DNA of 36,806 nucleotides from Deltaproteobacteria bacterium (GCA_021811385.1 JAJZPC010000021.1:1-36806), one strand, 5' to 3'; numbered from the stretch's first letter, positions 23,357 to 32,216 are shown. Made by a program: numbers and translations. The notes: generated by a model from the letters alone, not told the origin.

Positions 23357-23530
23357 GATTCTCACCAGACAGGTAAATTAAAAATTTTAACGCTCTGCGC
23401 AATGACGCAAGGTTTTAGCGGTGTGCTAACGGCGGACCGTTTATTTGCGACACTGCATCCCTGCGTCTCCGCGCCTTGGCGTTACGTTTTTTCGTCACTA
23501 CGAAGCCAGCACCTTTTTATTGTGCACTCT

Positions 23531-26071
23531 TTATTTTTCACTGACCGGATATGGCTCACTCGCCACCTTCAAGACCCTGGCCCTCCGGATCTCTTCCTCG
23601 GGCAGCCCGAAAAGCTTGGCCGCAATCTCAAGCGGCTTGCCGCCCGGCTGGCCGGGTGCGCTGAACACAGCCAGCGCCAGTTCGCCCTCAGGGGTCAGAC
23701 GGAGACTCTGCAGCAGGGGCCGCAGATCGAGCTGCTTTTCCATCCCCTTGCGGACAACTACCACCGGCAGACTCTCCTGGGCCATAACCCGATCCAGTTC
23801 CGCCTGGGCAGGCAATTTGGGCAGACGGAGATGATAGGTGGTGACCACGGTCCCCGTATGTTCCTTACCGGCCAGCACCGCCTGCGTGATGACGAGTCCC
23901 TCGGGAAGCTGCCTGTTCATCGCGGGCACAAAACCGCCGAGGTCCGCAAGCGGCTCCCAAAGATCGATCAGGACAAATTCCGCCAAACTTTCCGTGCCCA
24001 AGGGCAGGGCCGGACTGAAAGAAACCTTGGGGGTCGGATTGAACCCCTGGGAAAAGTTCAGCGGCAGCTTGGCCCGGCTGAAGGCCCGGAAAAAAACCTG
24101 GAGCAGTTCCAGGTGGCTGAGCAGCCTGGCATTGCCCAAACGGGAATAGGTGAGCTTATACACGAAGTGCGGACGGAGGGATTGCGTCGCGGAGGTCTCC
24201 TCCGGCAGCGGTGTTTCTTGTGGTGCCGGCTCGATCCCGGCCTTCTCCTGCTTGCGATGATGCACGATGGGCTTGAGGGTTTTCAGGTCGCAGACCCCGC
24301 ATTGCTGGCAACCATGCACCCGGCAGTCCGGGGTATATTCTTCCCGCAATCCCTTGGCGTATTCCTCGGCAAAAAAATCGCTCCGGACCCCGATGCCGAG
24401 ATGCTGCCAGGGCAGCACCTCATCCGTTTCCCTCCGGCGCAGATACCCGTCCAGCTCCAGTCCGCAGGCCACGGCAGCCTCCTGCCAGCGATGCAGGTCA
24501 AAATGCTCGGACCAGGCATCCATGCGCGCGCCCCGCTGCCAGGCCTCTTCGAGCAACCGGCTCAGACACCGGTCACCCCGGGAAAAAACCCCCTCCAGAT
24601 AACTCATCCGCGGATCATGCCGCTTCAGGGTGCAGTTCTTGCCATAGAGCCGTTTCTTGATACCATCCATCCGCGCATAGCCTTCTTCCATGGAGAGCTG
24701 CGGCTCCCGCTCAAACGCGGTATGGGGCTTGGGCACAAAGGTGGCGGCGCTGACGTTCACCCGGCAATTGCCGCCTTTTCCGGCCTTGAGCACCTTCTGG
24801 GCCAGGGCCGGGATCGCGGCCACGTCCTCCTCGGTTTCCGTGGGCAACCCGAACATGAAGTAGAGCTTGATCAATTTCCAGCCCAGGCCGTAGGCTGCAT
24901 CCGCCGTGGCCATCAGGTCTTCCTCGGTGATCCCCTTGTTGATCACCCTGCGCAACCTGTCGGTGCCCGCCTCCGGGGCCAGGGTAAAGCCGGTCTTGCG
25001 CACCCGCTTGATCTGCTCCATGATCGCCGGGGTGAGGGTGCCCACCCGCAAGGACGGCAGGGACACGGAGACATGCTCCTTGGCAAAGCGGTTCATCAAC
25101 CGGACCAACAGCTCGCTCAGACAGGAATAATCGCCGGTGGAAAGGGAGAGCAGGGCCAGCTCCTCGAAGCCGCCCTCGGCAATGCCCTTTTCGGCCATGG
25201 CAAAGATCTTCTCCGGGGTACGCTCCCGCACCGGCCGGTAGATCATGCCCGCCTGACAGAAACGGCAGCCTCGGGTGCAGCCCCGGGCGATCTCAAGGCC
25301 AAGCCGGTCGTGGACGATCCGGGTAAGCGGCACCAGGGGGGGCTGCTCGATGCTGGCGCCTTCCAGGTCGGCAAGAATCCTTCGCCGCACCAACCCCTTG
25401 CCGGAAAGCACCTGCATGCCGAGAAACTTGCCGCCATCGTCGTAACGCGGCTCAAAAAAGGAGGGGACATACACCCCCTCGATGCGACTGAGCCGCTCCA
25501 GCACCGCCTGCCGCTCTTCCCCGCTTTCCTTGGCCGCGCGAACCGCCTCGCATATTTCCAGCACCGCTTCCTCGCCGTCTCCGAGAAGAATGGCGTCAAA
25601 AAAATCCGCCACCGGCTCGGGATGGAAGGCGCAGGGCCCGCCGCCGATGACCAGGGGATGCGCTGCGGTGCGGTCCGCGCTGCGGAAAGGCAGCCCGGCC
25701 AGTTCGAGGATGGTGAGGATATTGGTATAGCAGAGTTCGTAGGGCAGAGTGATGCCGAGGATATCGAAATCAGCCACCGGCCGCTGCGACTCCAGGGAAA
25801 ACAGGGGGAGATGGTGGGCGCGGAGCAGCTCCTCCAGATCGCGGTCCGGGGTATAGACCCGTTCGGCCAGCAGATCCTTCCGGGCGTTGACGATATGGTA
25901 GAGGATCTGCAACCCCTGATGGGACATGCCCAACTCATAGAGGTCCGGGAAGGCCAGCACCATACGAAGGGCAACGGAGTCCCACTCCTTTTTCACCACA
26001 TGCAGCTCGTTGCCGCCATATCTGCTGGGCTGTCTCACCTGCGGCAGCAGGGTATCTATCTCGCTATTCAT
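23531..26071 (-). CDS. Radical-SAM protein of the TIGR03960 type fused to a TIGR03936 (DUF2344) domain
   Basis: An 846-residue fusion. The N-terminal part (about 1-220) resembles a B12-binding-like domain (VLAFPDLYELGMSHQGLQILY, PLVIGGGPCAFHPEPVADFFDAILLGDGEE across its strands). The radical-SAM core follows with the cluster motif CTRGCRFC (Cys265, 269, 272) and SLSTGDYS, TLAPEAGTDRLRRVINKGI. The C-terminal part from about 620 is the DUF2344/TIGR03936 domain (YSRLGNARLLSHLELLQVFFRAFSRA, FSQGFNPTPKVSFSPALPLG). A CxxxC..C-rich linker (CRVHGCQQCGVCD) joins them. Many bacteria encode the halves as adjacent genes before rng. ATG 26071 has AGGA upstream; longer starts run into the lipoprotein gene. 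Substrate is unknown; an RNA-modification role is only a guess. Confidence 0.9.
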   Translation of the reverse strand: MNSEIDTLLPQVRQPSRYGGNELHVVKKEWDSVALRMVLAFPDLYELGMSHQGLQILYHIVNARKDLLAERVYTPDRDLEELLRAHHLPLFSLESQRPVADFDILGITLPYELCYTNILTILELAGLPFRSADRTAAHPLVIGGGPCAFHPEPVADFFDAILLGDGEEAVLEICEAVRAAKESGEERQAVLERLSRIEGVYVPSFFEPRYDDGGKFLGMQVLSGKGLVRRRILADLEGASIEQPPLVPLTRIVHDRLGLEIARGCTRGCRFCQAGMIYRPVRERTPEKIFAMAEKGIAEGGFEELALLSLSTGDYSCLSELLVRLMNRFAKEHVSVSLPSLRVGTLTPAIMEQIKRVRKTGFTLAPEAGTDRLRRVINKGITEEDLMATADAAYGLGWKLIKLYFMFGLPTETEEDVAAIPALAQKVLKAGKGGNCRVNVSAATFVPKPHTAFEREPQLSMEEGYARMDGIKKRLYGKNCTLKRHDPRMSYLEGVFSRGDRCLSRLLEEAWQRGARMDAWSEHFDLHRWQEAAVACGLELDGYLRRRETDEVLPWQHLGIGVRSDFFAEEYAKGLREEYTPDCRVHGCQQCGVCDLKTLKPIVHHRKQEKAGIEPAPQETPLPEETSATQSLRPHFVYKLTYSRLGNARLLSHLELLQVFFRAFSRAKLPLNFSQGFNPTPKVSFSPALPLGTESLAEFVLIDLWEPLADLGGFVPAMNRQLPEGLVITQAVLAGKEHTGTVVTTYHLRLPKLPAQAELDRVMAQESLPVVVVRKGMEKQLDLRPLLQSLRLTPEGELALAVFSAPGQPGGKPLEIAAKLFGLPEEEIRRARVLKVASEPYPVSEK

Positions 26072-26168
26072 CGAAATTTCCTGAATAAAACCGGCCGATC
26101 GGAGCCGATTGATCGTTAAAGTGTTGGCCTGGGCCAAAGCGGATACGGTGGCGCGAGACGGTTGCGGG

Positions 26169-27008
26169 CTACTCAACAGGCACCAGGGTGAAACCGACAG
26201 GCAGATCCACCTGAAAATCGTTCGCGCTGAAGGCGGCATCAGGCAGCCAATCTCCAAGGACAAGCTCCATGACCGCGCCGTTATGGGTGGCGTGAATCCT
26301 GATCAGCCCCGGCATTCGGCAATTGTCCGATCCGCCTTCGGAGGCCGGCGCATAGTTGTCATACCAGACATCGACCATGATCCGGCCGTCGGCCCCTGCA
26401 ACCAGATGCCGCAGAATCACCTGTTGCGTCGGATCAAAAAGCACATGCCGCCGGAGCGGCTCTCCGCCGGAATCCTCCGTGGCGTAGGCGAGTTCCAGCC
26501 ACAGACCGCGCCCTTCCGGATCTTGGGCCACGGAAAAAATCCGCAGCGTTTCAGGAGCCAGTCTGCCTGCAAGCCAAAAAAAACCGTGGGCCGGATCGAA
26601 CCCCCGGGGAGCATACTTCTTAAAGGCGGCGGCGGTGACCAGCCCCTCATACCCCTTGCCTTCGGGCACCGCGACATACCGGAAAAAAGTGCCGTCCGTG
26701 GCCAGGAACATCATGGGCTGCCCCAGGGGATTGAGGCCGGTGAATTTCAAATACGAGGGCGCCTTGGCTTGAACAAAACCGGAGATCGTGCCATTCTGCA
26801 CCAGGGATTTCAACGACAGCCGCACCTGGGCGTCAAGGCAACAGGAGCACTCCTGCTGGTGCGCCATGGCTTCGCGGAACCGGGCCACGGCTTCCTGTTG
26901 CTGCAACTCACCCAGCGGCCGGGTGGCCGGCAGGGTGGCGCAGCCGCCGGCAAAGAGCAGAAGAACAACAAGCCCCCCCCACAAGGCGCGAAGAAGGGCG
27001 CGATTCAT
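26169..27008 (-). CDS. Lipoprotein, LolB-like beta-rich fold suspected
   Basis: A 279-residue predicted outer-membrane lipoprotein. A basic start and hydrophobic stretch end in the lipobox FAGGC (Cys23). The mature protein is rich in beta-strand patterns: VRLSLKSLVQNGTISGFVQAKAP, LKFTGLNPLGQPMMFLATDGTFFRYV, ending in a run compatible with a half-barrel as in LolB/LolA-like proteins. An unusual CSCC motif lies at about residues 54-57. ATG 27008 overlaps the stop of the TPR lipoprotein gene by four bases (ATGA), so the two are translationally coupled. LolB is normally smaller (about 200 residues) and the motif match is loose; a general lipoprotein-trafficking or envelope role is inference. Confidence 0.72.
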   Translation of the reverse strand: MNRALLRALWGGLVVLLLFAGGCATLPATRPLGELQQQEAVARFREAMAHQQECSCCLDAQVRLSLKSLVQNGTISGFVQAKAPSYLKFTGLNPLGQPMMFLATDGTFFRYVAVPEGKGYEGLVTAAAFKKYAPRGFDPAHGFFWLAGRLAPETLRIFSVAQDPEGRGLWLELAYATEDSGGEPLRRHVLFDPTQQVILRHLVAGADGRIMVDVWYDNYAPASEGGSDNCRMPGLIRIHATHNGAVMELVLGDWLPDAAFSANDFQVDLPVGFTLVPVE

Positions 27009-28750
27009 TTCAAGCCGCCGGAATGATTATCCCCGGAAGACAAGGACTCCAGCTTGCGGCGAACAACCTCCTTCTTGTTTTCCTCCTCGTGGAGTTCCAG
27101 GGCTTTCACATAGGCCTGGCGAGCCTTTGGCCTGTCGTTGTTTTTCAGATAGGCATCGCCAAGATGCTCGTGGATGGTCGGATCCTCGGGGGAGAGCGCC
27201 ACAGCCAGCTCAAGCTCCCGGACCGCGGCCGGAAAATCCCCAAGTTGATAATAGACCCACCCCAGACTGTCGCGGACAAAGCCATCCTTGGGCAACTGGA
27301 GAACGGCCTGCTCGATATACGCCTTGGCCTCTTGCAGATTCCTCCCCTCCTCGGCCCAGGTGTATCCCACGTAGTTCAGGGCCCGGGCATGCTTCGGCTC
27401 GCGCTTCAACACCTCTTCCATCTCGCGCATGGCTCCGGCCGTGTCATCCAGCTTATGGAGAAACAGGGCGTACTCGTAATGCGCTTCCACATTGTCGGGA
27501 AAATCGGCAAAGGCCTTGGTGAACACCCCGTGGGCCTTGTCGTTTTTCTCCTCGCCCGCGTAAAGCATTGCCAGGGCCACATAAAAATTAAGCCGCCGGT
27601 GCTGCTTGTCGTCCATGGCCTGCCGCAGCGCCTTTTCCGCCCCGGGGAAATCTTTTTCCTCCTGCAGAATCCTGGCCAGCATGAGAACCGATTCTTCATA
27701 GGCCGGGCTGGGCGGCCGCACCTGGCGAAGAAGCTTCTTGGCTCCGGCGAGATCGCCCTGCTGGTAATAGGCCAGGATCAACAGGGCCCTGGCTGCGTCT
27801 GACTGGGGATCTTCCTTGAGAAGCGCCTTCAGCCGGGTGACGGCCTCGGGGCGTCTGTCCGCATCAAGAAGAATCCGGGCGATGGCAAGCTCGACCTTGG
27901 CCGGATTGGCCGAGATATCCCGCATTTTCTCCATTTCCGCCAACGCCTTCCCCACCTCGCCCTGCCGGAAATACACATTGGCCAAAAAACTCCTGGCCCG
28001 CTCGTCGGCCGGGTCTTCTTCCAGAATCCTGCCGTAGAGGGCAATGGCCTCGGAATACCGCTTTTCCTGCACATACAATTCCGCCGCCTCATGGGCCAGC
28101 ATCGGCGACCAGTTGAGAGCCAGGGCCTTCTCAAAAGCCGCGGACGCTGCGTCGAAAAGGCGCATCTCCTGATAGAGCTTGGCAAGATAATAAAAACCGG
28201 CGTAGGAATCCGGGTTGAGCTCCGTCAGTTTTTCCAGAACCTCCCGCGCCTTGCCGTAATTACCAATCCTGGCATACAGCCCGCCCAGCAGGAGACGGAC
28301 ATTGAAGTTTTGCGGGTCATCAACCAGGATAGCCTGATATATTTCAATGGCCTCTCCATGCCGCTCCATGATGCTGTAAAGATTAGCGAGGAGCGCCCGG
28401 GTTTCCGAATCCTTGGGGTTCAGGGCGATGAGCTTGTTCACCCATTCAACCGCTTGCTCCCGTTGTCCGGTTTTGACAAGCAGCGAGGCGAGGGAGCGCA
28501 TGACATGGCCAGCCATGCGGTCACACACCAGGGCCTGTTTGTAAGCGTAAATCGCCTCCTCATAATTCCCCTCAATCTCCGCCGACTTGCCCCACAGAAA
28601 ATTAAAATACGCGCACCCCTTGTCCACCGCTTCTTCATAGGGTTCAAGTTCCGCGGCAAAGGGCGGCTGCCCGGGCACCCCTTGAATGACCGGAGCGCAC
28701 GACAGGCAGCAAAGGGCCAAGCCACCGGCAATCAACAGACGCTTCAGCAT
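27005..28750 (-). CDS. TPR-repeat lipoprotein
   Basis: A 581-residue protein with an N-terminal signal region (LLIAGGLALCCLSC) suitable for lipidation, followed by about 14 tandem tetratricopeptide repeats from residue 45 to nearly the end. Repeat cores such as GNYEEAIYAYKQAL, KDSETRALLANLYS, GNYGKAREVLEKLTELNPDSYAGFYYLAKLY (over two helices) and GDFPAAVRELELAVALSPEDPTIHEHLGDAYLK are easily seen. TPR superhelices bind partner proteins, so this is likely a periplasm-facing scaffold. ATG 28750 follows GGGAG; longer versions would begin in the tmk end. It is coupled by overlap to the LolB-like lipoprotein gene and probably acts with it at the outer membrane. The biological process served is unknown. 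Confidence 0.88.
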   Translation of the reverse strand: MLKRLLIAGGLALCCLSCAPVIQGVPGQPPFAAELEPYEEAVDKGCAYFNFLWGKSAEIEGNYEEAIYAYKQALVCDRMAGHVMRSLASLLVKTGQREQAVEWVNKLIALNPKDSETRALLANLYSIMERHGEAIEIYQAILVDDPQNFNVRLLLGGLYARIGNYGKAREVLEKLTELNPDSYAGFYYLAKLYQEMRLFDAASAAFEKALALNWSPMLAHEAAELYVQEKRYSEAIALYGRILEEDPADERARSFLANVYFRQGEVGKALAEMEKMRDISANPAKVELAIARILLDADRRPEAVTRLKALLKEDPQSDAARALLILAYYQQGDLAGAKKLLRQVRPPSPAYEESVLMLARILQEEKDFPGAEKALRQAMDDKQHRRLNFYVALAMLYAGEEKNDKAHGVFTKAFADFPDNVEAHYEYALFLHKLDDTAGAMREMEEVLKREPKHARALNYVGYTWAEEGRNLQEAKAYIEQAVLQLPKDGFVRDSLGWVYYQLGDFPAAVRELELAVALSPEDPTIHEHLGDAYLKNNDRPKARQAYVKALELHEEENKKEVVRRKLESLSSGDNHSGGLK

Positions 28751-28842
28751 AACGGTTTCTCCCTGTAGACCCAGAACCCTGAGCCAACCCATGATTTTCT
28801 TTCCCGAAGTTTCATCCGCCGGGGAAACAATCCCCTTCCCGC

Positions 28843-29442
28843 TCAAAAAAGCTCGACAACGGCTACCATGACCAGGGCATGAACGGCTTGGGCATCCGCT
28901 GTTCCATCAATGCGCCGGATATTGGCCCCGGTGAGGCCGGCAAAGATATCAGCCACCCGGGCCAAAGCCCCTTCCTGTTCGAAATCGTTCAGGGTCTCGC
29001 CGCGGAGCTTCTGCACCCGATGCACCCCAAGAGACACAGGCGCCTCAAGCATAATAACCATATCCGGCACCGGCGCAAACAATTCATTTGCCGCGATGAT
29101 TTTTTGCGGATCATGCCCGGCCGCGCCCTGATAGGCGGCGGTGGAATAATAGTACCGGTCGGTGAGCACCACCTGGCCTTTGGCCAAAGCCGGAGCGATG
29201 ACCTGCGCCACATGCTCGCGCCGGTCATCGAGGAACAGGGCCAGTTCCTCTTCCGGGGTGACGCTCTTGCGATTTTTATACAACTCTCTGATTTTGCGGC
29301 CATACTGCCCATCGGTGGGCTCACGGGTCACAACCACGCTCAAGCCGCGTTGGCGCAAGGCCTCGGCCAGTAGCGCAATCTGGGTGGTCTTGCCGGTCCC
29401 GTCGATTCCTTCAAAGGCGATGAGCCATCCTTTTCTTTTCAT
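28843..29442 (-). CDS. tmk: Thymidylate kinase
   Basis: A 199-residue dTMP kinase. The P-loop is FEGIDGTGKTTQ (residues 11-22), followed by the substrate-binding VTREPTDGQYGRKIREL and the DRYYYSTAAYQG motif with the conserved DR(Y/W). The LID region is short. ATG 29442 is the best start; an in-frame upstream GTG-type extension falls between the gene and the MITE-like repeat. A ribosome binding site is weak (GGATCTCACGGG). The gene follows pdxA and the repeat on the same strand, and precedes the TPR gene by 92 bases. Full-length and typical. Confidence 0.95.
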   Translation of the reverse strand: MKRKGWLIAFEGIDGTGKTTQIALLAEALRQRGLSVVVTREPTDGQYGRKIRELYKNRKSVTPEEELALFLDDRREHVAQVIAPALAKGQVVLTDRYYYSTAAYQGAAGHDPQKIIAANELFAPVPDMVIMLEAPVSLGVHRVQKLRGETLNDFEQEGALARVADIFAGLTGANIRRIDGTADAQAVHALVMVAVVELF

Positions 29443-29478
29443 CCCGTGAGATCCTTTATACACCGCTATCAGTTGTCA

Positions 29479-29675
29479 GCTTGTACCTTGTAACTTTTGA
29501 ATCGACATCAAATTAATTCCCTCCCCCCTTGCGGGGGAGGGTTAGGGAGAGGGGGAAGTTGCCATTATCCCGGCAGATTGTCGCTACCCCCACTCCCAAC
29601 CCCTCCCGCAGGTAAGCGGAGACTCCGAGGGGAGGGGAGTTTTTCAGAAATATTGAGAGATACAAGGTACCAGCT
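29479..29675. repeat. MITE-like repeat, copy 2 (between pdxA and tmk)
   Basis: A 197-base element with 15-bp terminal inverted repeats, AGCTTGTACCTTGTA (29479-29493) and TACAAGGTACCAGCT (29661-29675), with one mismatch. It is highly similar to copy 1 at 19411-19610, in the same orientation, including the CCCTCCCCC/GGGGGAGGG hairpin and the GC-rich foldback near the right end. The final base is also the last base of the pdxA TAA stop codon (29675-29677). No open frame of note. No target duplication can be shown. Confidence 0.85.
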
Positions 29676-30709
29676 TATGACTTACATCTGGCAGTTTCCA
29701 ACTTTTGCCTGTTGGCAACAATGACCTCGGCCATGGCAACCGCGGCGGCCAAGCTCGCGGGCTCGGCCACCCCCTTGCCCGCGATATCATAGGCCGTGCC
29801 GTGATCCACCGAGGTCCGGACAATGGGCAGCCCCAGGGTTACATTCACCCCGTCGCTGAAATGCAGGAGCTTGAAGGGGATCAAACCCTGATCGTGGTAC
29901 ATGCAGACCACCGCGTCAAACTGCCCGGCCGCGGCCTTATGAAATACCGTGTCCGGCGGAAACGGCCCCTCGACCAGCCAACCATCCCGCCGGCCATCCG
30001 CCACAGCCGGAGCGATAACCCGTTGCTCCTCGTCGCCGAACATGCCGCCTTCCCCGGCGTGGGGATTCAATCCCGCCACAGCCAACCGGGGGTGCTCCAC
30101 GCCGAAATCATCCCGCAGCGCCCGGCCGGTGATGGTGATCATCCGCAGCACCGACTCCCGGGTTATGGCCCCGGGCACCTCGGCCAGGGGTTGATGGATG
30201 GAGACCAGGGTGACCTTGAGCGTGGCGCCCGCCATCATCATGGCATAGTCCTGCGCCTGGCAAAGCTCGGCCAACATCTCGGTATGGCCGGGAAACCGGT
30301 AGCCACCGGCCTTGAGCGCCCCTTTGCTGATGGGGCAGGTCACCAGCCCGGCCAGGTGGTCGCCCTGGACAAGCCGCACCGCTTCCTCGATATAACGCCC
30401 CATGGCCCGGCCGGTTTCAGCGGTGGGTTTTCCCCAGCACAGTCCTTCGCCGAGATCGGACAGGGAAAGCACATTGATCGCCTTGGGCAGGCAGGGCGCA
30501 CCAGGCTGCCATTCCACCACCGGGATCCCGATGCCAAGAGCGGCGCCGCAGCGGCGCAATACCCCTCCGTCGCCGATGACCACCGGCCACCCGGCAGAAC
30601 CACCCCGGGCAAAAAAGCGCAGGATAATCTCCGGCCCGATGCCCACCGGACAGCCCATGGTAATGCCCAGGGGAAGGGATTTTGCCTCAGCTCCAGGTTG
30701 CACCGTCAT
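29675..30709 (-). CDS. pdxA: 4-hydroxythreonine-4-phosphate dehydrogenase
   Basis: A 344-residue NAD-dependent, metal-requiring enzyme of the DXP-dependent pyridoxal phosphate pathway. ITMGCPVGIGPEIILRFF opens the protein; SKGALKAGGYRFPGHTEML contains the first metal-binding histidine; LNPHAGEGGMFGDEE and MYHDQGLIPFKLLHFSDGVNVTLGLP carry further conserved active-site residues, and VDHGTAYDIAGKG ends the core. Full length. ATG 30709 overlaps the yraN stop by four bases (ATGA) and has GGAG just upstream. The stop codon touches the MITE-like repeat that follows. The gene is part of the rnhB-yraN-pdxA unit. Confidence 0.96.
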   Translation of the reverse strand: MTVQPGAEAKSLPLGITMGCPVGIGPEIILRFFARGGSAGWPVVIGDGGVLRRCGAALGIGIPVVEWQPGAPCLPKAINVLSLSDLGEGLCWGKPTAETGRAMGRYIEEAVRLVQGDHLAGLVTCPISKGALKAGGYRFPGHTEMLAELCQAQDYAMMMAGATLKVTLVSIHQPLAEVPGAITRESVLRMITITGRALRDDFGVEHPRLAVAGLNPHAGEGGMFGDEEQRVIAPAVADGRRDGWLVEGPFPPDTVFHKAAAGQFDAVVCMYHDQGLIPFKLLHFSDGVNVTLGLPIVRTSVDHGTAYDIAGKGVAEPASLAAAVAMAEVIVANRQKLETARCKS

Positions 30710-31098
30710 TCTCCATAGCTCAGATCAAAGGCGTTTTTCACCAGCTCAAACACCGGCTCAGCCTCGCCGGCAATGGTAATGGCCACCACGTCAAAACGGG
30801 CCGGATGCGCCTCTCTGCCTGTCTCGGCCAGATACTGCAAGGCGGCCTTGGAAATCTGCCGACACTTGGCCGGGGTCACCGCCTCAAAGGGATGACCGCA
30901 CTGATGGCCGCGCCGGGTCTTCACCTCGACAAACACCAGAATACCCTGATCCTCGGCTACAATGTCGATCTCCCCCAGCTTGGTCCGATAATTCTTCACA
31001 AGAATCCGATAACCCTGCCGGGCAAGATATTGGCAGGCAAGCGATTCCCCCTGCTGCCCGACGGAGACCGTGCCCGCGGCCTTCAGCTTGCCGAACAA
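30706..31098 (-). CDS. YraN family (UPF0102) endonuclease-like protein
   Basis: A 130-residue protein of the YraN/UPF0102 family, related to PD-(D/E)XK nucleases. The core is GQQGESLACQYLARQGYRILVKNYRTKLGEIDIVAEDQGILVFVEVKTRRG (in two segments, about residues 15-65), where E, D and the ExK pair match the nuclease active site. TTG 31098 is the only usable upstream start and overlaps the rnhB end, with a weak ribosome binding site; the true start is uncertain. It is flanked by overlaps with rnhB and pdxA, so the three are co-translated. yraN next to rnhB is common in proteobacteria. Function is unproven in most organisms. Confidence 0.88.
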   Translation of the reverse strand: MFGKLKAAGTVSVGQQGESLACQYLARQGYRILVKNYRTKLGEIDIVAEDQGILVFVEVKTRRGHQCGHPFEAVTPAKCRQISKAALQYLAETGREAHPARFDVVAITIAGEAEPVFELVKNAFDLSYGE

Positions 31099-31730
31099 TC
31101 GCGCACCGGCTTGAAGCTCAAACGATGAATGGGACAGGGCCCGATTTCCCGGATAATCCGGCGATGCTCGGCAGTGGGATACCCCTTGTGCCTGGCGAAG
31201 TTATACTGGGGGTATTCAAGATGGAACTGTTCCATGATCGCATCCCGGGTCACCTTGGCGACAATGGAAGCGGCGGAGATGGAGGCGCTGCGCGAATCGC
31301 CTTTGACCAAGGCCTGTTGCGCCACGGCCATGGGCACGGTGAATTTGCCGTCAACCAGCAGGAAGTCAGGCAGGAAAGGAAGCGTTTCCACCGCCTTTCG
31401 CATGGCCAGCAAAGAGGCTTGCAGGATATTGAGCCGGTCGATCTCCTCCGCGGAAACAATCCCCACCCCGATTCCTGCCCCGAGGGCAACAAGCCGATGC
31501 GCCAGCTCCCCGCGGGTTTTGGCGCTCAATTTTTTTGAATCCTGAAATTGCTGATACTCGCAGCGGGGCGGAAGAATGACGCAGGCGGCCACCACCGGCC
31601 CGGCCAGCGGGCCGCGTCCTGCTTCGTCGGTCCCGGCCACGGTGGCGTAGCCCTGGCTGATCAGAGATCGTTCAATGGCAAAGGTGTCGCCAGCCAGGGA
31701 AGCTGGCCACAGTGTTATCGCCTTGGGCAA
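31083..31730 (-). CDS. rnhB: Ribonuclease HII
   Basis: A 215-residue RNase HII that removes RNA from RNA-DNA hybrids and single ribonucleotides from DNA. The first strand and helix read AGTDEAGRGPLAGPVVAACVIL, giving the Asp-Glu pair; DFLLVDGKF and ASISAASIVAKVTRD hold the remaining active-site acids and conserved residues; YNFARHKGYPTAEHRR ends the core. The start is TTG 31730 with AAGGTGG at a good distance; no ATG is available upstream of the core. The gene begins after the rplS terminator and overlaps yraN by 16 bases. Confidence 0.94.
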   Translation of the reverse strand: MPKAITLWPASLAGDTFAIERSLISQGYATVAGTDEAGRGPLAGPVVAACVILPPRCEYQQFQDSKKLSAKTRGELAHRLVALGAGIGVGIVSAEEIDRLNILQASLLAMRKAVETLPFLPDFLLVDGKFTVPMAVAQQALVKGDSRSASISAASIVAKVTRDAIMEQFHLEYPQYNFARHKGYPTAEHRRIIREIGPCPIHRLSFKPVRDCSAS

Positions 31731-31765
31731 GACGCACCACCTTGTGATGACCCGAAAGAACCACG

Positions 31766-31794
31766 AATAAAAGGGCCACGGTTACCCGTGGCCC
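31766..31794 (-). terminator. Rho-independent terminator after rplS
   Basis: On the minus strand a perfect 9-bp stem, GGGCCACGG and CCGTGGCCC (31773-31781 and 31786-31794) with a 4-base loop, is followed by UUUUAUU. It lies about 75 bases past the rplS stop and just before rnhB. A second strong hairpin (CCCGGAGCA/TGCTCCGGG, 31818-31855) sits between it and rplS. Confidence 0.85.
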
Positions 31795-31868
31795 AGCAAT
31801 GGCGAAGCGAGACAAATCCCGGAGCACAGGCGCATACGGCCTTTCCTGCTCCGGGCAATGCGCAATGG

Positions 31869-32216
31869 CTAGTTGATGCCTTTTTCCCTGATTCTCGCTG
31901 CCTTGCCGCGCAGGTTGCGCAGGTAGTACAGACGCGAACGACGGACACGGCCCTCGCTCACCAGCTCGATCTTATCGACCCTGGGAGAACATAAGGGGAA
32001 GGTTTTCTCCACGCCGATCCCATGGGAGATCTTGCGGACGGTGACGCTGGCCCCCATGACCCCTTTACGGCGGCGGATAACAACCCCCTGAAAAAGCTGG
32101 GTCCTTTCCTTGTTGCCTTCGATGATCCGGATATGCACTTTCACGGTATCGCCGGGACGAAAGTCCGGCATGTCATGCCGCATATTCTCTTGTTCCATCT
32201 GCTCAATGATGTTCAT
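31869..32216 (-). CDS. rplS: 50S ribosomal protein L19
   Basis: A 115-residue ribosomal protein located at the 30S-50S interface. [29 protein letters not shown] (over two segments), [25 protein letters not shown] and [21 protein letters not shown] are diagnostic. ATG 32216 follows AGAGGAAAAAC. The gene has a promoter in the end of the upstream methyltransferase gene and a strong terminator after it, so it can be expressed as a single-gene unit as well as by readthrough from the trmD group, where rplS is found in most bacteria. Confidence 0.97.
   Translation of the reverse strand: MNIIEQMEQENMRHDMPDFRPGDTVKVHIRIIEGNKERTQLFQGVVIRRRKGVMGASVTVRKISHGIGVEKTFPLCSPRVDKIELVSEGRVRRSRLYYLRNLRGKAARIREKGIN

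Noticed and set aside
23400-23530. Sequence near 23455-23490 resembling a dispersed repeat (GCGTCTCCGCGCCTTGGCGTTA)
   Set aside because: It recalls a repeat seen in other genomes, but there is no second copy in the window and no clear palindrome, so I do not call it.
23135-26119. A 994-codon open frame on the plus strand
   Set aside because: It is antisense to rng and the radical-SAM gene, both of which have clear motifs; long antisense frames are common in GC-rich genes, and its translation looks like codon-shadow composition.
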